Positions 8,026 to 17,305 of a DNA stretch of 64,000 bases are shown piece after piece. The notes below the pieces were generated by a model. The model saw nothing but the letters and a program-made list of their open reading frames with translations, did not search any database and had not been told where the DNA came from. Source of the stretch: Pseudomonas azotoformans (GTDB taxonomy: Bacteria; Pseudomonadota; Gammaproteobacteria; Pseudomonadales; Pseudomonadaceae); NCBI RefSeq assembly GCF_001579805.1, contig NZ_CP014546.1:3906001-3970000 (forward strand), in the 5' to 3' direction. Positions within the stretch are counted from its first letter, which is position 1, and each line of letters opens with the position of its first letter. Made by a program: the position numbers and the translations under genes.

Positions 8026-10380
8026 TCAGAAGTCGACCGTGGCCGACAGGAGGAGGGTGCGTGGCGAACCCTGGGAAAACGCGCCGTAGGAGGCCACGCC
8101 GGACCAGTATTCGCGGTCGAACAGGTTCTGCACGGTGGCGCGGAAGGTGGTCGGACGCTCGGCGATGCGCGTGCTGTAGCGCGCGCCGACATCGAAGCGG
8201 GTCCAGGCGTCCAGCTGTTGGGTGTTGGCCTGGTTGACGTACTGGCTGGCGGTATAGATCGCGCCGCTGGTCAACGTCAGCCCTTCGACCCACGGGGTGT
8301 CCCATTCGGCCCAGAGGTTGGCTTGCACTTCGGGCACGCCCACCGGGGTGTTGCCCTGATTGGCGGCGATGCTGGTTTTGGTGAGCTGTGCATCCAGCAG
8401 GGTCACGCCGCCGAGCAGGCGCGTGCCTGGGGCGACTTCGCCAAACAGGCTCAGCTCCAGGCCGCGATTGCGTTGTTCGCCTTGTACCGAGAAGCGCCCC
8501 TGGGCCAGTTCGCCGGTGGGTTTCTGGATCTGGAACAGCGCCAGCGTCGACATGAAGGTGCCGTAATCGAACTTCACCCCGACTTCATGCTGCCTGGAAA
8601 CATAGGGCGCAAAAATTTCCCCGGCGTTGGCCGCATTGGACGGCGCCACATCGCCCTTGCTCAGGCCTTCGAGGTAGTTGTAATAAAACGACACATGCTC
8701 CCAGGGCTTGACCACCGCGCCGAACAGCGGCGTGGTCTTGCCGGCGTCGTAGGCCGTGGTCACCGCGCCGGCGGCGTTGTAGTTGTGGGACTGGATGTTC
8801 TGTTTGCGCAAGCCCACGGTGACCTGCACGCGTTGGTCGAGTATCGACAAAGTGTCGGCAATGGCCACGCCGGATAACTCGGTGGCGGAGACTTTCGGCG
8901 CGTCCGGCTTGGCGATGGAGGGTTTGGGGCGCTCGACCGGGTGGTAGATATTCGACAGCACCGGCGCGCCGGAGATAATCCCTCGCGACAGCTCATCGCG
9001 ATAGCGGGTGACTTGCAGGGTACTGCTGTGGCTGATCGGCCCCGTGTCGAAGCGCAGGCGCGCACCGGCATCCACCGTGTAGCGCTGCACTTCGAAGCGG
9101 TAGTAACCGGGGATCGACGAGGTGTCGCCGGCTGTGTTGACAATGCTTGGGGTCTGGTCGGACAGGCGCGCCACTGCCGATTTGCCGCCGCCGGCATGGG
9201 CGAACACCGTCAGGTTGTCAGTGAGGTCGTACTCGCCGCTGAGCAGGGCGGATTTGTCCCGGGTGCGCGACCAGCCCCAGTCCTGGCTGACGTTGGTACG
9301 GCCATTGGCGGCATCGGGAATCTTTACGCCGGAGGCGATCAGGAACGGTCGGGACGCGGCGTCGAAGGTTTCTTCCTGGGAAATCAGGTCCAGGCTGGTG
9401 CGCAGGCGCTCGCCTTGATAGTCCAGGGACAGCGCACCGATGCCGACTTCACGGGATTGCTTGTCGATCACCGTGTCGCCTTGTTGCACACCGCCGTTTA
9501 GCCGCATACCGAAGCGGCGCTCTTCGCCAAAACGCCGGCTGATATCGATCCGGTTACCGACGTGGGCATCCTGGGCATAGCTGGCGGTGTAGCGGGTCAG
9601 GTCTTCCTCCAGCGAGCGCTTGGGCACCACGTTGATCACTCCGCCTACCGCGCTGTTGGGTGACATGCCGTAGAGCAGCGCGCCGGGGCCTTTCACCACT
9701 TCGATACGTTCTGCGTATTCGGTGAACACCCGGTAGTTGGAGGCCACGCCGTACACGCCGTCGAACGCCAATTCGCCGAGGTTGCCTTCGCCCACCGGAA
9801 ACCCACGGATGAAAAACGAGTCGACAATGCCGCCGGTCTGCCCGGTGGAGCGCACCGAGGAATCGCGCTCCAGCAGGTCTCCGACGGTGGTGGCTTGCTG
9901 GTCCTTGATCAACGAGGCGGTGTAGGTGCTGACGCTGAACGGTGCGTCCATCACATCCGCATTACCGAGCATGCCCAGTCGCCCACCGACGGCCACCTGG
10001 CCGCCCGAATACACCGGTGGCAGGCTGTCGGCGCGTTGCTCGACGCCACTGACCGTGGTGTCCGAGAGGGTGACTTGGCGCTGCACCAGCGTGTAGGTGC
10101 CGTCGCTGCGCAACACCATGTCCAGGCCACTGCCGGCCAACAGGCGGGTGACGGCTTCCTGGGTTGAGTAAGTACCGGACAGCCCAGGGCTGGTCAGGCC
10201 TTCGGTGAGGGCCGGGACAAACGACAGGGCGATGCCCGCGTCCACGGCAAAGCTCGACAGCGTGGCGCCGAGCGGGCCTGGCGCGATCTGGTAGGCACGG
10301 ACCGCGACCGCATCCAACTGCGCGGCCATGGCGGCGCTGACCAGGGCCAGGCTGAGCAGCGCGCTGCGAATCACAAGCAT
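8026..10380 (-). CDS. TonB-dependent siderophore receptor with N-terminal signalling (STN) domain
   Basis: The 784-residue outer membrane receptor has a signal peptide (MLVIRSALLSLALVSAAMAA) and an STN domain at about residues 30-100 (YQIAPGPLGATLSSFAVDAG). A plug domain follows (PFSVSTYTASLIKDQQ, ERDSSVRSTGQ, KGPGALLYG), then the 22-strand barrel ending in an aromatic TVDF. Receptors with an STN domain signal ligand occupancy to FecR in the inner membrane, and fecR and fecI lie just upstream. The ATG at 10380 follows AGGGCTCCC. It is strikingly similar to the receptor at 13280-15445, which lacks the STN domain. The siderophore is unknown. Confidence 0.93.
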   Translation of the reverse strand: MLVIRSALLSLALVSAAMAAQLDAVAVRAYQIAPGPLGATLSSFAVDAGIALSFVPALTEGLTSPGLSGTYSTQEAVTRLLAGSGLDMVLRSDGTYTLVQRQVTLSDTTVSGVEQRADSLPPVYSGGQVAVGGRLGMLGNADVMDAPFSVSTYTASLIKDQQATTVGDLLERDSSVRSTGQTGGIVDSFFIRGFPVGEGNLGELAFDGVYGVASNYRVFTEYAERIEVVKGPGALLYGMSPNSAVGGVINVVPKRSLEEDLTRYTASYAQDAHVGNRIDISRRFGEERRFGMRLNGGVQQGDTVIDKQSREVGIGALSLDYQGERLRTSLDLISQEETFDAASRPFLIASGVKIPDAANGRTNVSQDWGWSRTRDKSALLSGEYDLTDNLTVFAHAGGGKSAVARLSDQTPSIVNTAGDTSSIPGYYRFEVQRYTVDAGARLRFDTGPISHSSTLQVTRYRDELSRGIISGAPVLSNIYHPVERPKPSIAKPDAPKVSATELSGVAIADTLSILDQRVQVTVGLRKQNIQSHNYNAAGAVTTAYDAGKTTPLFGAVVKPWEHVSFYYNYLEGLSKGDVAPSNAANAGEIFAPYVSRQHEVGVKFDYGTFMSTLALFQIQKPTGELAQGRFSVQGEQRNRGLELSLFGEVAPGTRLLGGVTLLDAQLTKTSIAANQGNTPVGVPEVQANLWAEWDTPWVEGLTLTSGAIYTASQYVNQANTQQLDAWTRFDVGARYSTRIAERPTTFRATVQNLFDREYWSGVASYGAFSQGSPRTLLLSATVDF

Positions 10381-10425
10381 CAAAGGGAGCCCTGTGGACG
10401 AGAGGAAAAGGGGGGTTCCTGTGTG

Positions 10426-10452
10426 TGCCAGTCGAGATCGGAAAAAGTATCA
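10426..10452 (-). promoter_or_regulatory. Probable FecI-type ECF promoter of the transducer receptor
   Basis: On the minus strand this 27-base element reads TGATACTTTTTCC, four variable bases, TCG, one base, CTGGCA. The same element (22 of 27 identical, no gaps) lies at 13209-13235 before the second receptor, at nearly the same distance from the start codon (42 and 44 bases). The conservation in an otherwise different intergenic context suggests a promoter read by the FecI-like sigma factor encoded next door. The assignment to that sigma factor is inference. Confidence 0.6.
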
Positions 10453-10482
10453 CCCGAGCGGTGTTTTATTTTTCGCGCCCGC

Positions 10483-11451
10483 TCAGGCGGGCGACAGGGT
10501 GACCCAATAGCCGTTCAAGTGGCCGCTGACGAGCACCGGGTAGGTCTGCACCAGCATGTTCAAGGTGCGCTGGGTATCGCTGATGGGGAAGGCGCCGGAA
10601 ATGCGCAGGTCGGCAATCGCCGGGTCATAGCGCACGAAGCCTCGGCGATAGCGGGTCAGCTCGGCGACGAAATCCGCCAGGCGCATCTTGTCGGCCATCA
10701 GCATGCCTTGGGCCCAGGCGCCGACATTGCGGTCGGTGGGGGTGAGCGAGCCAAAGGTCTGCGCGGAAAAATCCGTGCGTTGCCCGGCGTTGACCACCAG
10801 CGGCGCGACCTGGCGGTTGTCGGCCAGCATCACTTTGACGGCGCCTTCGAGCACGGCCAGGTGGGTGCGCGCGTTCCATTCGCGCACGGTAAAACGCGTG
10901 CCCAGGGCTTGCATGCGGCCCTGGCCGGTACTGACCAGGAACGGGCGGGACGCATCCTGGACGGTCTGTACCAGTATTTCACCTGCGCGCAGGTGCACGA
11001 GGCGTTGCTGGCTGTCGAACAGCACGTCGATGGCGGAATCGGTATTGAGGGTGATGCGCGAGCCGTCGGCCAGGACCCATTCGCGCCGCTCGCCCACACG
11101 GGTACGGTAGTCGGCGGTCCACTGTTGGGTCTGCGCCAGTTTCCAACTGCCCCAGCCGACCGGCATCACCGCCAGCAGCAGGGCCAGCTTGCCCAGGGCT
11201 GCACGGCGTTCCGGATGGCTCGGCCGATCCAGTGCCGACATGGCCAGGGCCGGCGGCAGGCCGCCCAACTTGCTTTGCAGCAACTGCGCGCGGGCCCAGG
11301 CGCGATCACGCTCGGGGCTGCTGACTTTCCAACGCTCCCATTCGGCGCGTTCGTGGTCGCTGAGGCCGCCTTCGCTCAAGCGCATCAGCCACTCGGCAGC
11401 TTCTTCGAGGACTTCGGGGGCTAACGGGGGTTGCTTGCGCAGGCTGAGCAC
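10483..11451 (-). CDS. fecR: FecR-type anti-sigma/signal relay protein
   Basis: The 322-residue protein has the N-terminal cytoplasmic DUF4880 segment (EEAAEWLMRLSEGGLSDHERAEWERW). A single transmembrane helix follows near residues 73-92 (LALLLAVMPVGWGSW), then the periplasmic FecR domain (TRVGERREWVLADGSRITLNTDSAID). It would bind FecI inside the cell and the STN domain of the receptor outside. It starts with GTG directly after the TAA of fecI, so the pair is coupled. The gap to the receptor gene (about 100 bases) carries the presumed ECF promoter. Confidence 0.93.
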   Translation of the reverse strand: MLSLRKQPPLAPEVLEEAAEWLMRLSEGGLSDHERAEWERWKVSSPERDRAWARAQLLQSKLGGLPPALAMSALDRPSHPERRAALGKLALLLAVMPVGWGSWKLAQTQQWTADYRTRVGERREWVLADGSRITLNTDSAIDVLFDSQQRLVHLRAGEILVQTVQDASRPFLVSTGQGRMQALGTRFTVREWNARTHLAVLEGAVKVMLADNRQVAPLVVNAGQRTDFSAQTFGSLTPTDRNVGAWAQGMLMADKMRLADFVAELTRYRRGFVRYDPAIADLRISGAFPISDTQRTLNMLVQTYPVLVSGHLNGYWVTLSPA

Positions 11452-11967
11452 TTATTCCACCAGCATCAGGCACTGCACAAAAGCCTGTTTCATGTAGCGT
11501 TTGACGGTGATCAGCGACACGCCCAGTTGCTCGGCGATGTCCTGGTATTTGAGGCCGTTGAGCTGCGACAGCAGGAAGGCACGCTTGACCAGTGGCGGCA
11601 GGGCGTCGAGCATTGCGTCGATCTCATGCAGGGTCTCCAGCACCACGAAATGCGCTTCCGGCGAAGGCACTTCATGGGTCGGCACGCTGGCGAGCGCCTC
11701 CAGGTAAGCGCGTTCCAACGCCTTGCGCTGATACCAGTTGACCAGGATGCCCTTGGCCACACAGCTCAGGTACGCCCGCGGCTGGTCAATCACCGTGACC
11801 TGGGACGCGAGGATGCGCGTGAAGGTGTCCTGGGCCAGGTCGGCTGCATCCATGGCGTTGCCGAGTTTGCGCTTGAGCGTGGCGTACAGCCAACCGTGAT
11901 GGCCGCTGTACAGGGCCTCGATCACGCGCAGGTGCTGCTGGTTATCGGCGGTAAGGATTTCGCTCAT
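11452..11967 (-). CDS. fecI: FecI-type ECF sigma factor
   Basis: The 171-residue protein shows sigma region 2 (DAADLAQDTFTRILA) and a region 4 helix-turn-helix (LKYQDIAEQLGVSLITVKRYMKQA), the pattern of iron-starvation ECF sigma factors. It should direct transcription of the receptor genes of this locus when the siderophore is sensed through receptor and FecR. A Fur-box-like sequence lies immediately upstream, so its own expression is likely repressed by Fur when iron is plentiful. Confidence 0.93.
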   Translation of the reverse strand: MSEILTADNQQHLRVIEALYSGHHGWLYATLKRKLGNAMDAADLAQDTFTRILASQVTVIDQPRAYLSCVAKGILVNWYQRKALERAYLEALASVPTHEVPSPEAHFVVLETLHEIDAMLDALPPLVKRAFLLSQLNGLKYQDIAEQLGVSLITVKRYMKQAFVQCLMLVE

Positions 11968-11980
11968 GGCGCGGATCCGT

Positions 11981-12003
11981 GCAATTGAGAAGTATTCCCA
12001 ATG
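11981..12003 (-). promoter_or_regulatory. Fur box before fecI
   Basis: The sequence GCAATTGAGAAGTATTCCCA and the following bases match the pseudomonad Fur-box pattern AATGAGAAtnATTCTCATT at most positions. It lies 14-36 bases upstream of the fecI start. Expected role: Fe-Fur repression of fecIR. The neighbouring MFS gene ends at 12004 and is separate. Confidence 0.6.
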
Positions 12004-13176
12004 CTAAGGGACAACCCTGCGGTAACGCAACGCGAGAATCGCAACCCAGGCCACCGCGTACGCCAGGCACACGAACAGGTAGGTGTACGCCAGGCCATAC
12101 ACCTGGCTGAGCAACCCGCCGAGGCAGATGCCAGCAATCGAGGCGAACTGCGCGGTGCCCTGGGCGATCCCCAGCACATGGCCCTGACGGGCGCTGTCGG
12201 CGGTCTTGGAGATCAGCGCGGTCAGCACCGGCGTGGTCGCGCCCAACAGCACGCCCCAGATGAAGTAGGTGCACACAAACACCACAGGTTCGCGGGTGAC
12301 GCCGGCCAGGCCGGTGAGGACGATACAGCCGAGCACCACGTAACCGATGCGCCGCAGCGTGTCGGCTTGCGTACGCCCCTCGAAATGCCGCGACCAGGCC
12401 GTGGCCGACAGGATAAACCCCAGCGCCAGCAGCCCGTAGCACAGGCCCACCACCGTGTTGCTCACGTTGAAGGTGGTGCTCACATACAGCGAGAACGAGG
12501 TTTGCGGCAGCATCCGCGCGAGTAGCAGAATGCCCAGCACACTCAGCAGCGGTAACAGTGCGGACCCTTGCCACACACCGTTCTTGGCAGCCGACGCGGT
12601 TTTTTTGACCGGCGCAACATCCGGCAGGGTCACCGCCGCCACCAGCGTGCACACCGCGCAGAGTGCGGCGGCGCTGAGGTTGATCCAGAAGAACGTGGCA
12701 TGGTCGAGGATCAAGCCGCCCACCACCGCGCCCAGCAATGAGCCGACATTGGTGGAAATCTGCAGTAGCGCAAACAAACGCGCGCGCCGCGAAGGCGCCT
12801 CGATGCTCACCCCATACGCCTGCGCCGGGGCGATATACCCGGCGCAGGCGCCCTGCAGGAAGCGCAGGACCAGAATCGTCCAAAGGTCGCTGAACAGCGC
12901 CAGCCCCAATTGGGTCAGGGTCAGCCCGACCAGCGCACGGATCATCATCCACTTATGGCCGTAGCGATCACCGATACGGCCCCAGAACGCACTGGTCAGC
13001 AAAATGCCAAGCATCGGCCCCACGTACACCGCGATGCTGGCGAAGCTGAACAACGTGTCGGAATCGGTCAGCCCGCGCAGGTGCAAGGGCCAGAATGGGC
13101 CGCTCATTTCCATGGCACCCATCGACACAAGTTGGATCGTGAACAGCAGGTAAATCAGGACACGGGTGGTTGGCAT
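12004..13176 (-). CDS. Major facilitator superfamily transporter of the siderophore locus
   Basis: The 390-residue protein has about 12 hydrophobic helices and the MFS loop motif GRIGDRYGHKWMMI between helices 2 and 3. The ATG at 13176 is preferred over an upstream in-frame ATG because the extra 20 residues are polar and unlike the family. It sits between fecI and the second receptor. Siderophore clusters often carry such carriers, either exporting the siderophore or moving it into the cytoplasm. No siderophore biosynthesis gene is present in the window, so a role in uptake or recycling of a xenosiderophore is as likely as export. Confidence 0.85.
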   Translation of the reverse strand: MPTTRVLIYLLFTIQLVSMGAMEMSGPFWPLHLRGLTDSDTLFSFASIAVYVGPMLGILLTSAFWGRIGDRYGHKWMMIRALVGLTLTQLGLALFSDLWTILVLRFLQGACAGYIAPAQAYGVSIEAPSRRARLFALLQISTNVGSLLGAVVGGLILDHATFFWINLSAAALCAVCTLVAAVTLPDVAPVKKTASAAKNGVWQGSALLPLLSVLGILLLARMLPQTSFSLYVSTTFNVSNTVVGLCYGLLALGFILSATAWSRHFEGRTQADTLRRIGYVVLGCIVLTGLAGVTREPVVFVCTYFIWGVLLGATTPVLTALISKTADSARQGHVLGIAQGTAQFASIAGICLGGLLSQVYGLAYTYLFVCLAYAVAWVAILALRYRRVVP

Positions 13177-13208
13177 GAATCGGTCTCGGTAAAAAACGCG
13201 CGGGATGC

Positions 13209-13235
13209 TGATACTTTTTCCCGCGTCGGCTGGCA
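13209..13235 (+). promoter_or_regulatory. Probable FecI-type ECF promoter of the second receptor
   Basis: This is the plus-strand copy of the 27-base element found before the transducer receptor: TGATACTTTTTCC, four variable bases, TCG, one base, CTGGCA. It ends 44 bases before the ATG at 13280. It lies in the 103-base gap between the divergent MFS gene and the receptor, so it could also influence the MFS gene. Confidence 0.6.
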
Positions 13236-13279
13236 TCAGGAGTAATGCTCATTTCTCACGATGAAAGGACCCTGATGCC

Positions 13280-15445
13280 ATGCTCGTTGCCAGCCGGTTA
13301 ACCCTCGCTGTCCGTACTGCCCTGATGCTCGCCGCCGCCAGCACCAACACCTGGGCTGCCACCCAGGCGTCGACCGACGACAGCGCGCAAAGCCTGACCC
13401 TTGACGCGACGAACGTCAACGCCGTTTACCACGGCCCTACCGACTTGCCGGAGGTGCTCGCCGGTGGCCAGGTCGCCCGTGGCGCGCGTTTGGGCATGCT
13501 GGGCAACAAGGACGTGATGGACACGCCGTTCAGCGTCACCAGCTACACCGCCAAGACCCTGGCCGACCTGCAAACGGTGACCGTGGCCGATGCCCTGGAA
13601 CGTGATCCTTCGGTGCGCTCAACCGGCCAGACTGGCGGTATCGTCGACTCCTTTTTCATCCGGGGCTTCGCCATCGGCGAGGGCAACTTGGGTGAGTTGG
13701 CCTACGACGGCGTGTACGGCGTGGCACCCAACTACCGGGCGTTTACCGAGTACGCTGAGCGCGTTGAAGTGCTCAAGGGACCGGGCGCGTTGATGTACGG
13801 TATTTCACCGAATAGCGGCGTCGGCGGGGTGATCAACATTGTGCCCAAACGCCCGCTGGACCAGGATCTGACACGCTTCACCGGCAGCTACGCTTCGGAC
13901 ACACAAGTGGGCGGTCACCTGGATATCAGCCGGCGTTTCGGTGACGAAAACCAGTTTGGCGTGCGTTTCAACGGCAGCCTGCAGGGCGGCGATACCGCCG
14001 TGGACAACCAGAACCGCGACGTCGGTATCGGCGCCATTGCCCTGGATTATCGTGGCGAACGCCTGCGCCTGAACCTCGACTACATCAGCCAGAAGGAAAG
14101 TTGGGAGGGCGCCTCGCGGCCCTTCACCATTGCGCCAGGAGTGGAAGTGCCGTCCGCGCCGAATGGCCGCACCAGCCTGCCGCAGAAATGGGGTTGGTCC
14201 GATACCAAGGAGCAATCGGCCTTGCTCGGCGGCGAATACGACCTCAACGACAACCTGACCGTGTTCGCCCATGCCGGTGGCGGTAAATCGGATGTGAAGC
14301 GCAAGTCCGACCAGGTGCCGCGCATCCTCAACGAGGCCGGCGATACCAGCAATATCCCGGGCTACTACAAATTCAACGTCGACCGCTCGACCGCTGAAGT
14401 GGGCTTGCGCGGGCTGTTCGCCACGGGGCCAGTGACCCATACCACCACATTGATGGCGACCCGTTACCAGGATGAACTGTCACGGGGCATCACCAACGGC
14501 ACGGAGATCCGCTCCAATATCTACCACCCGGTGGACACGCCCAAACAATCGATCAACACGCCGAAGGTGCTGCGCATCTCCGAATCGGAACTGTCCGGCG
14601 TGGCGCTGACCGACACCTTGGGGATTCTGGATGACCGTATCCAACTGACGTTGGGCGTGCGCCGCCAGGACATCGAGTCGCGCAACTACAGTGCAAACGG
14701 CGTGGTCAGCTCGCGCTACAAAGACAACGCCACCACGCCGTTGGTGGGGGTGGTGGTCAAGCCCTGGGAGGATGTGTCGCTCTACTACAACTATGTCGAG
14801 GGCTTGAGCAAAGGTGATATCGCCCCCGGCACGGCGGCGAATGCCGGCGAGACGTTTGCACCCTATGAATCCAAGCAACACGAAGTGGGCGTGAAGTACG
14901 AACACGGCACCTTCATGACCACCGTGGCGCTGTTCCAGATTGAAAAGCCCAGCGGCGAATTGGGTGCCAACGGCGTGTATTCAGTGCAGGCCGAACAGCG
15001 TAACCGTGGCGTCGAACTGAGTATGTTCGGCGAAGTGGCGCCCGGCACCCGTTTGATGGGCGGCGTGACCTTCCTCGACGGTGAGCTGACTCAGTCCGCG
15101 ACCGCCGCCAACCGTGGCAACAAACCGGTGGGCGTGCCGGATATCCAGGCCAACCTCTGGGCCGAGTGGGACACACCGTGGCTGGAAGGCTTTACCCTCA
15201 CCGGCGGTGCGATCTACACCGACAGCCAGTACGTCAACCAGGCCAATACACAGGAACTCGATTCGTGGACGCGCATCGATGCCGGCGCGCGCTATGCGAC
15301 CAAGATCGAAGGCCGGCCAACCACCTTCCGCGCGACCGTGCAGAACGTGTTTGACCGTGAGTACTGGTCGGGCGTGGCGTCGTATGGCGCGTTTTCGCCA
15401 GGCTATCCGCGCACTTTGCAGCTGTCGGCCACGGTGGACTTCTGA
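13280..15445 (+). CDS. TonB-dependent siderophore receptor, paralogue without signalling domain
   Basis: The 721-residue receptor has a signal peptide (about 27 residues, cleavage after NTWA). A short linker leads directly to the plug (GGQVARGARLGMLGNKDVMDTPFS); there is no STN domain. The barrel ends with TVDF. From the plug to the C-terminus it matches the receptor at 8026-10380 at most positions, including long identical runs such as GDTS-IPGYY and the last 20 residues with few changes. It cannot signal to FecR itself but has the same presumed ECF promoter. An AAAGGA site precedes the ATG. Confidence 0.93.
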   Translation: MLVASRLTLAVRTALMLAAASTNTWAATQASTDDSAQSLTLDATNVNAVYHGPTDLPEVLAGGQVARGARLGMLGNKDVMDTPFSVTSYTAKTLADLQTVTVADALERDPSVRSTGQTGGIVDSFFIRGFAIGEGNLGELAYDGVYGVAPNYRAFTEYAERVEVLKGPGALMYGISPNSGVGGVINIVPKRPLDQDLTRFTGSYASDTQVGGHLDISRRFGDENQFGVRFNGSLQGGDTAVDNQNRDVGIGAIALDYRGERLRLNLDYISQKESWEGASRPFTIAPGVEVPSAPNGRTSLPQKWGWSDTKEQSALLGGEYDLNDNLTVFAHAGGGKSDVKRKSDQVPRILNEAGDTSNIPGYYKFNVDRSTAEVGLRGLFATGPVTHTTTLMATRYQDELSRGITNGTEIRSNIYHPVDTPKQSINTPKVLRISESELSGVALTDTLGILDDRIQLTLGVRRQDIESRNYSANGVVSSRYKDNATTPLVGVVVKPWEDVSLYYNYVEGLSKGDIAPGTAANAGETFAPYESKQHEVGVKYEHGTFMTTVALFQIEKPSGELGANGVYSVQAEQRNRGVELSMFGEVAPGTRLMGGVTFLDGELTQSATAANRGNKPVGVPDIQANLWAEWDTPWLEGFTLTGGAIYTDSQYVNQANTQELDSWTRIDAGARYATKIEGRPTTFRATVQNVFDREYWSGVASYGAFSPGYPRTLQLSATVDF

Positions 15446-15449
15446 CCGG

Positions 15450-17132
15450 TCAGGCAAAATCCTCTTCGAAATACTCCTGTTCACCCCGCGTGTCGCTTTG
15501 GCGTCGCACCACCTCCATCTGCCGCAGCTCCACGCGGCGGATTTTCCCGGAGATGGTCTTGGGCAGTTCGGTGACGAATTCGATACGTCGCACCCGTTTG
15601 TAGGGGGCGAGGTTTTCGCGGGCGAAGGCAAGGATATGCCGGGCCAGTTCATGGCTGCCCGGTTCGTCGTGGGCCAGGATCAGAAACGCCTTGGGCACCG
15701 CCAAGCGTAACGGGTCGGGACTCGGCACCACGGCCACTTCCATGACCGCCGGGTGTTCGATCAAGGCACTTTCCAGCTCGAACGGGCTGATGCGGTAGTC
15801 GGAGGCCTTGAACACATCGTCGGCGCGACCGACGAAGGTGATGTAGCCGTCGGCGTCGATCTGCGCGGTGTCGCCGGTGCGGTAGTAGCCGTCACGCATG
15901 ACCTCGGCGGTTTTCTCCGGGCTGTCTTCATAGCAGAGCATCAGGCCGAGCGGGCGCACGTCGAGGGGCAGGGCGACTTCGCCTTCGTTGCCGGGATTGC
16001 CGTCCGGGTCGAGCAGCGCAACCTGATAACCCGGCAACGGGCGACCCATGGAACCAGGCTTGAGCAACTGTCCGGGCGTGTTGCCCACCAGCGCAGTGGT
16101 TTCCGATTGGCCGAAGCCATCACGCAACGGCAGGCCCCAGGCATGCTGGATCTGTTCGATGATTTCCGGGTTCAGCGGCTCGCCGGCGCCGACCAATTCG
16201 CGCAGGCTCAAGCGTGATTTGTAGCTGGCGAGGTCCTCCTGGATCAGCATGCGCCATACCGTGGGCGGCGCGCACAGGCTGGTCACGCCGTAGCGTTCCA
16301 AGGCACTGAGCAGGGCCGGCGCGCTGAACCGTGCGACGTTATGGATAAAGATGCACGCGCCGGCATTCCACGGGGCGAACAGGCAACTCCAGGCATGTTT
16401 GGCCCAGCCCGGTGACGAGATATTCAGGTGCAGGTCGCCCGGTTGCAGGCCGATCCAGTACATGGTCGACAGGTGCCCGACGGGGTAGCTCTGGTGGCTG
16501 TGCAGCACCATCTTTGGCTTGGACGTGGTGCCGGAGGTGAAGTACAGCAACATCGGGTCGGTGGCCAGGGTGCGGCCTTCGGCCTCGAACTGCTCGGAGT
16601 GCTCAAAGGCCGCGTTGTGCGCGACCCAACCGGTAGGTGCAGCTCCCACGCAGACGCGGCTGCAACCGTCCGCCAGCCCGGCGAACTTGTGCACATGCGC
16701 TTCACCCACCACCAGGTGACGTACCTGCCCGCGCTCAATGCGATCACGCAGGTCATCGGGGTTCAGCAACGCTGTGGCGGGGATGACCACCGCGCCAAGC
16801 TTGAACGCGGCGAGCATGGTGTCCCACAACGCCACGTCATTGCCGAGCATCAGCAGCACGCGATCACCCCGGCGCACGCCGAGGGCGCGCAGGTGGTTGG
16901 CCACCTGGTTGGAGCGCGTCGCCAGTTGCTGGAAGCTGTAGCGTTGCTCGCTGCCGTCTTCCTCGACGATCCACAGCGCATCCGCCGCATTGCCCTCGGC
17001 CATCGCGTCGAAATAGTCCAAGGCCCAGTTGAATTCGCCCAGTTGCGGCCAGCGGAAATCCCGTACGGCAGTGGCGTAGTCGGTGCGGTGAGCGAGCAGA
17101 AAATCCCGAGCGGCCAGGAAAGGCTGGGTCAT
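15450..17132 (-). CDS. AMP-forming acyl-CoA synthetase (medium-chain/aryl type)
   Basis: The 560-residue member of the ANL superfamily has the P-loop YFTSGTTSKPKMVLHSH (about residue 197), the adenylate motif GYYRTGDTAQ and the C-terminal hinge and lysine region (KTISGKIRRVELR). It forms an acyl-AMP and then an acyl-CoA from a carboxylic acid, ATP and CoA. The overall pattern resembles medium-chain acyl-CoA ligases (ACSM/AcsA-like). It is a single gene, convergent with the receptor (4-base gap). An A-rich Hfq/Crc-like tract precedes its ribosome binding site. Confidence 0.9.
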   Translation of the reverse strand: MTQPFLAARDFLLAHRTDYATAVRDFRWPQLGEFNWALDYFDAMAEGNAADALWIVEEDGSEQRYSFQQLATRSNQVANHLRALGVRRGDRVLLMLGNDVALWDTMLAAFKLGAVVIPATALLNPDDLRDRIERGQVRHLVVGEAHVHKFAGLADGCSRVCVGAAPTGWVAHNAAFEHSEQFEAEGRTLATDPMLLYFTSGTTSKPKMVLHSHQSYPVGHLSTMYWIGLQPGDLHLNISSPGWAKHAWSCLFAPWNAGACIFIHNVARFSAPALLSALERYGVTSLCAPPTVWRMLIQEDLASYKSRLSLRELVGAGEPLNPEIIEQIQHAWGLPLRDGFGQSETTALVGNTPGQLLKPGSMGRPLPGYQVALLDPDGNPGNEGEVALPLDVRPLGLMLCYEDSPEKTAEVMRDGYYRTGDTAQIDADGYITFVGRADDVFKASDYRISPFELESALIEHPAVMEVAVVPSPDPLRLAVPKAFLILAHDEPGSHELARHILAFARENLAPYKRVRRIEFVTELPKTISGKIRRVELRQMEVVRRQSDTRGEQEYFEEDFA

Positions 17133-17140
17133 GGTGGCTG

Positions 17141-17158
17141 TCCTTAATTATTGTTGTG
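17141..17158 (-). promoter_or_regulatory. Candidate Hfq/Crc target before the acyl-CoA synthetase
   Basis: On the minus strand CACAACAATAATTAAGGA combines an AAnAAnAA-like tract with the AAGGA ribosome binding site. Pseudomonas Hfq and Crc are known to bind such tracts and block translation of catabolic genes when preferred carbon sources are present. Confidence 0.5.
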
Positions 17159-17305
17159 GGACTTTGCCTCGGCTGAACCGAGAAGCTGGACCGAGTATAG
17201 GCACGCAGAAATCAGAGCAGAACGCTCAAAAACACCGTTGCGTTGTGCAAAAAAGTCATGGGTGTTGAACCGCCAAGCAGGGTGATTGACGATAAAAACG
17301 TAAAA

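Noticed and set aside
13239..13260. Second Fur box before the receptor at 13280
   Set aside because: The TAATGCTCATTTCTCA stretch matches the 19-base consensus only weakly, so it is not claimed.
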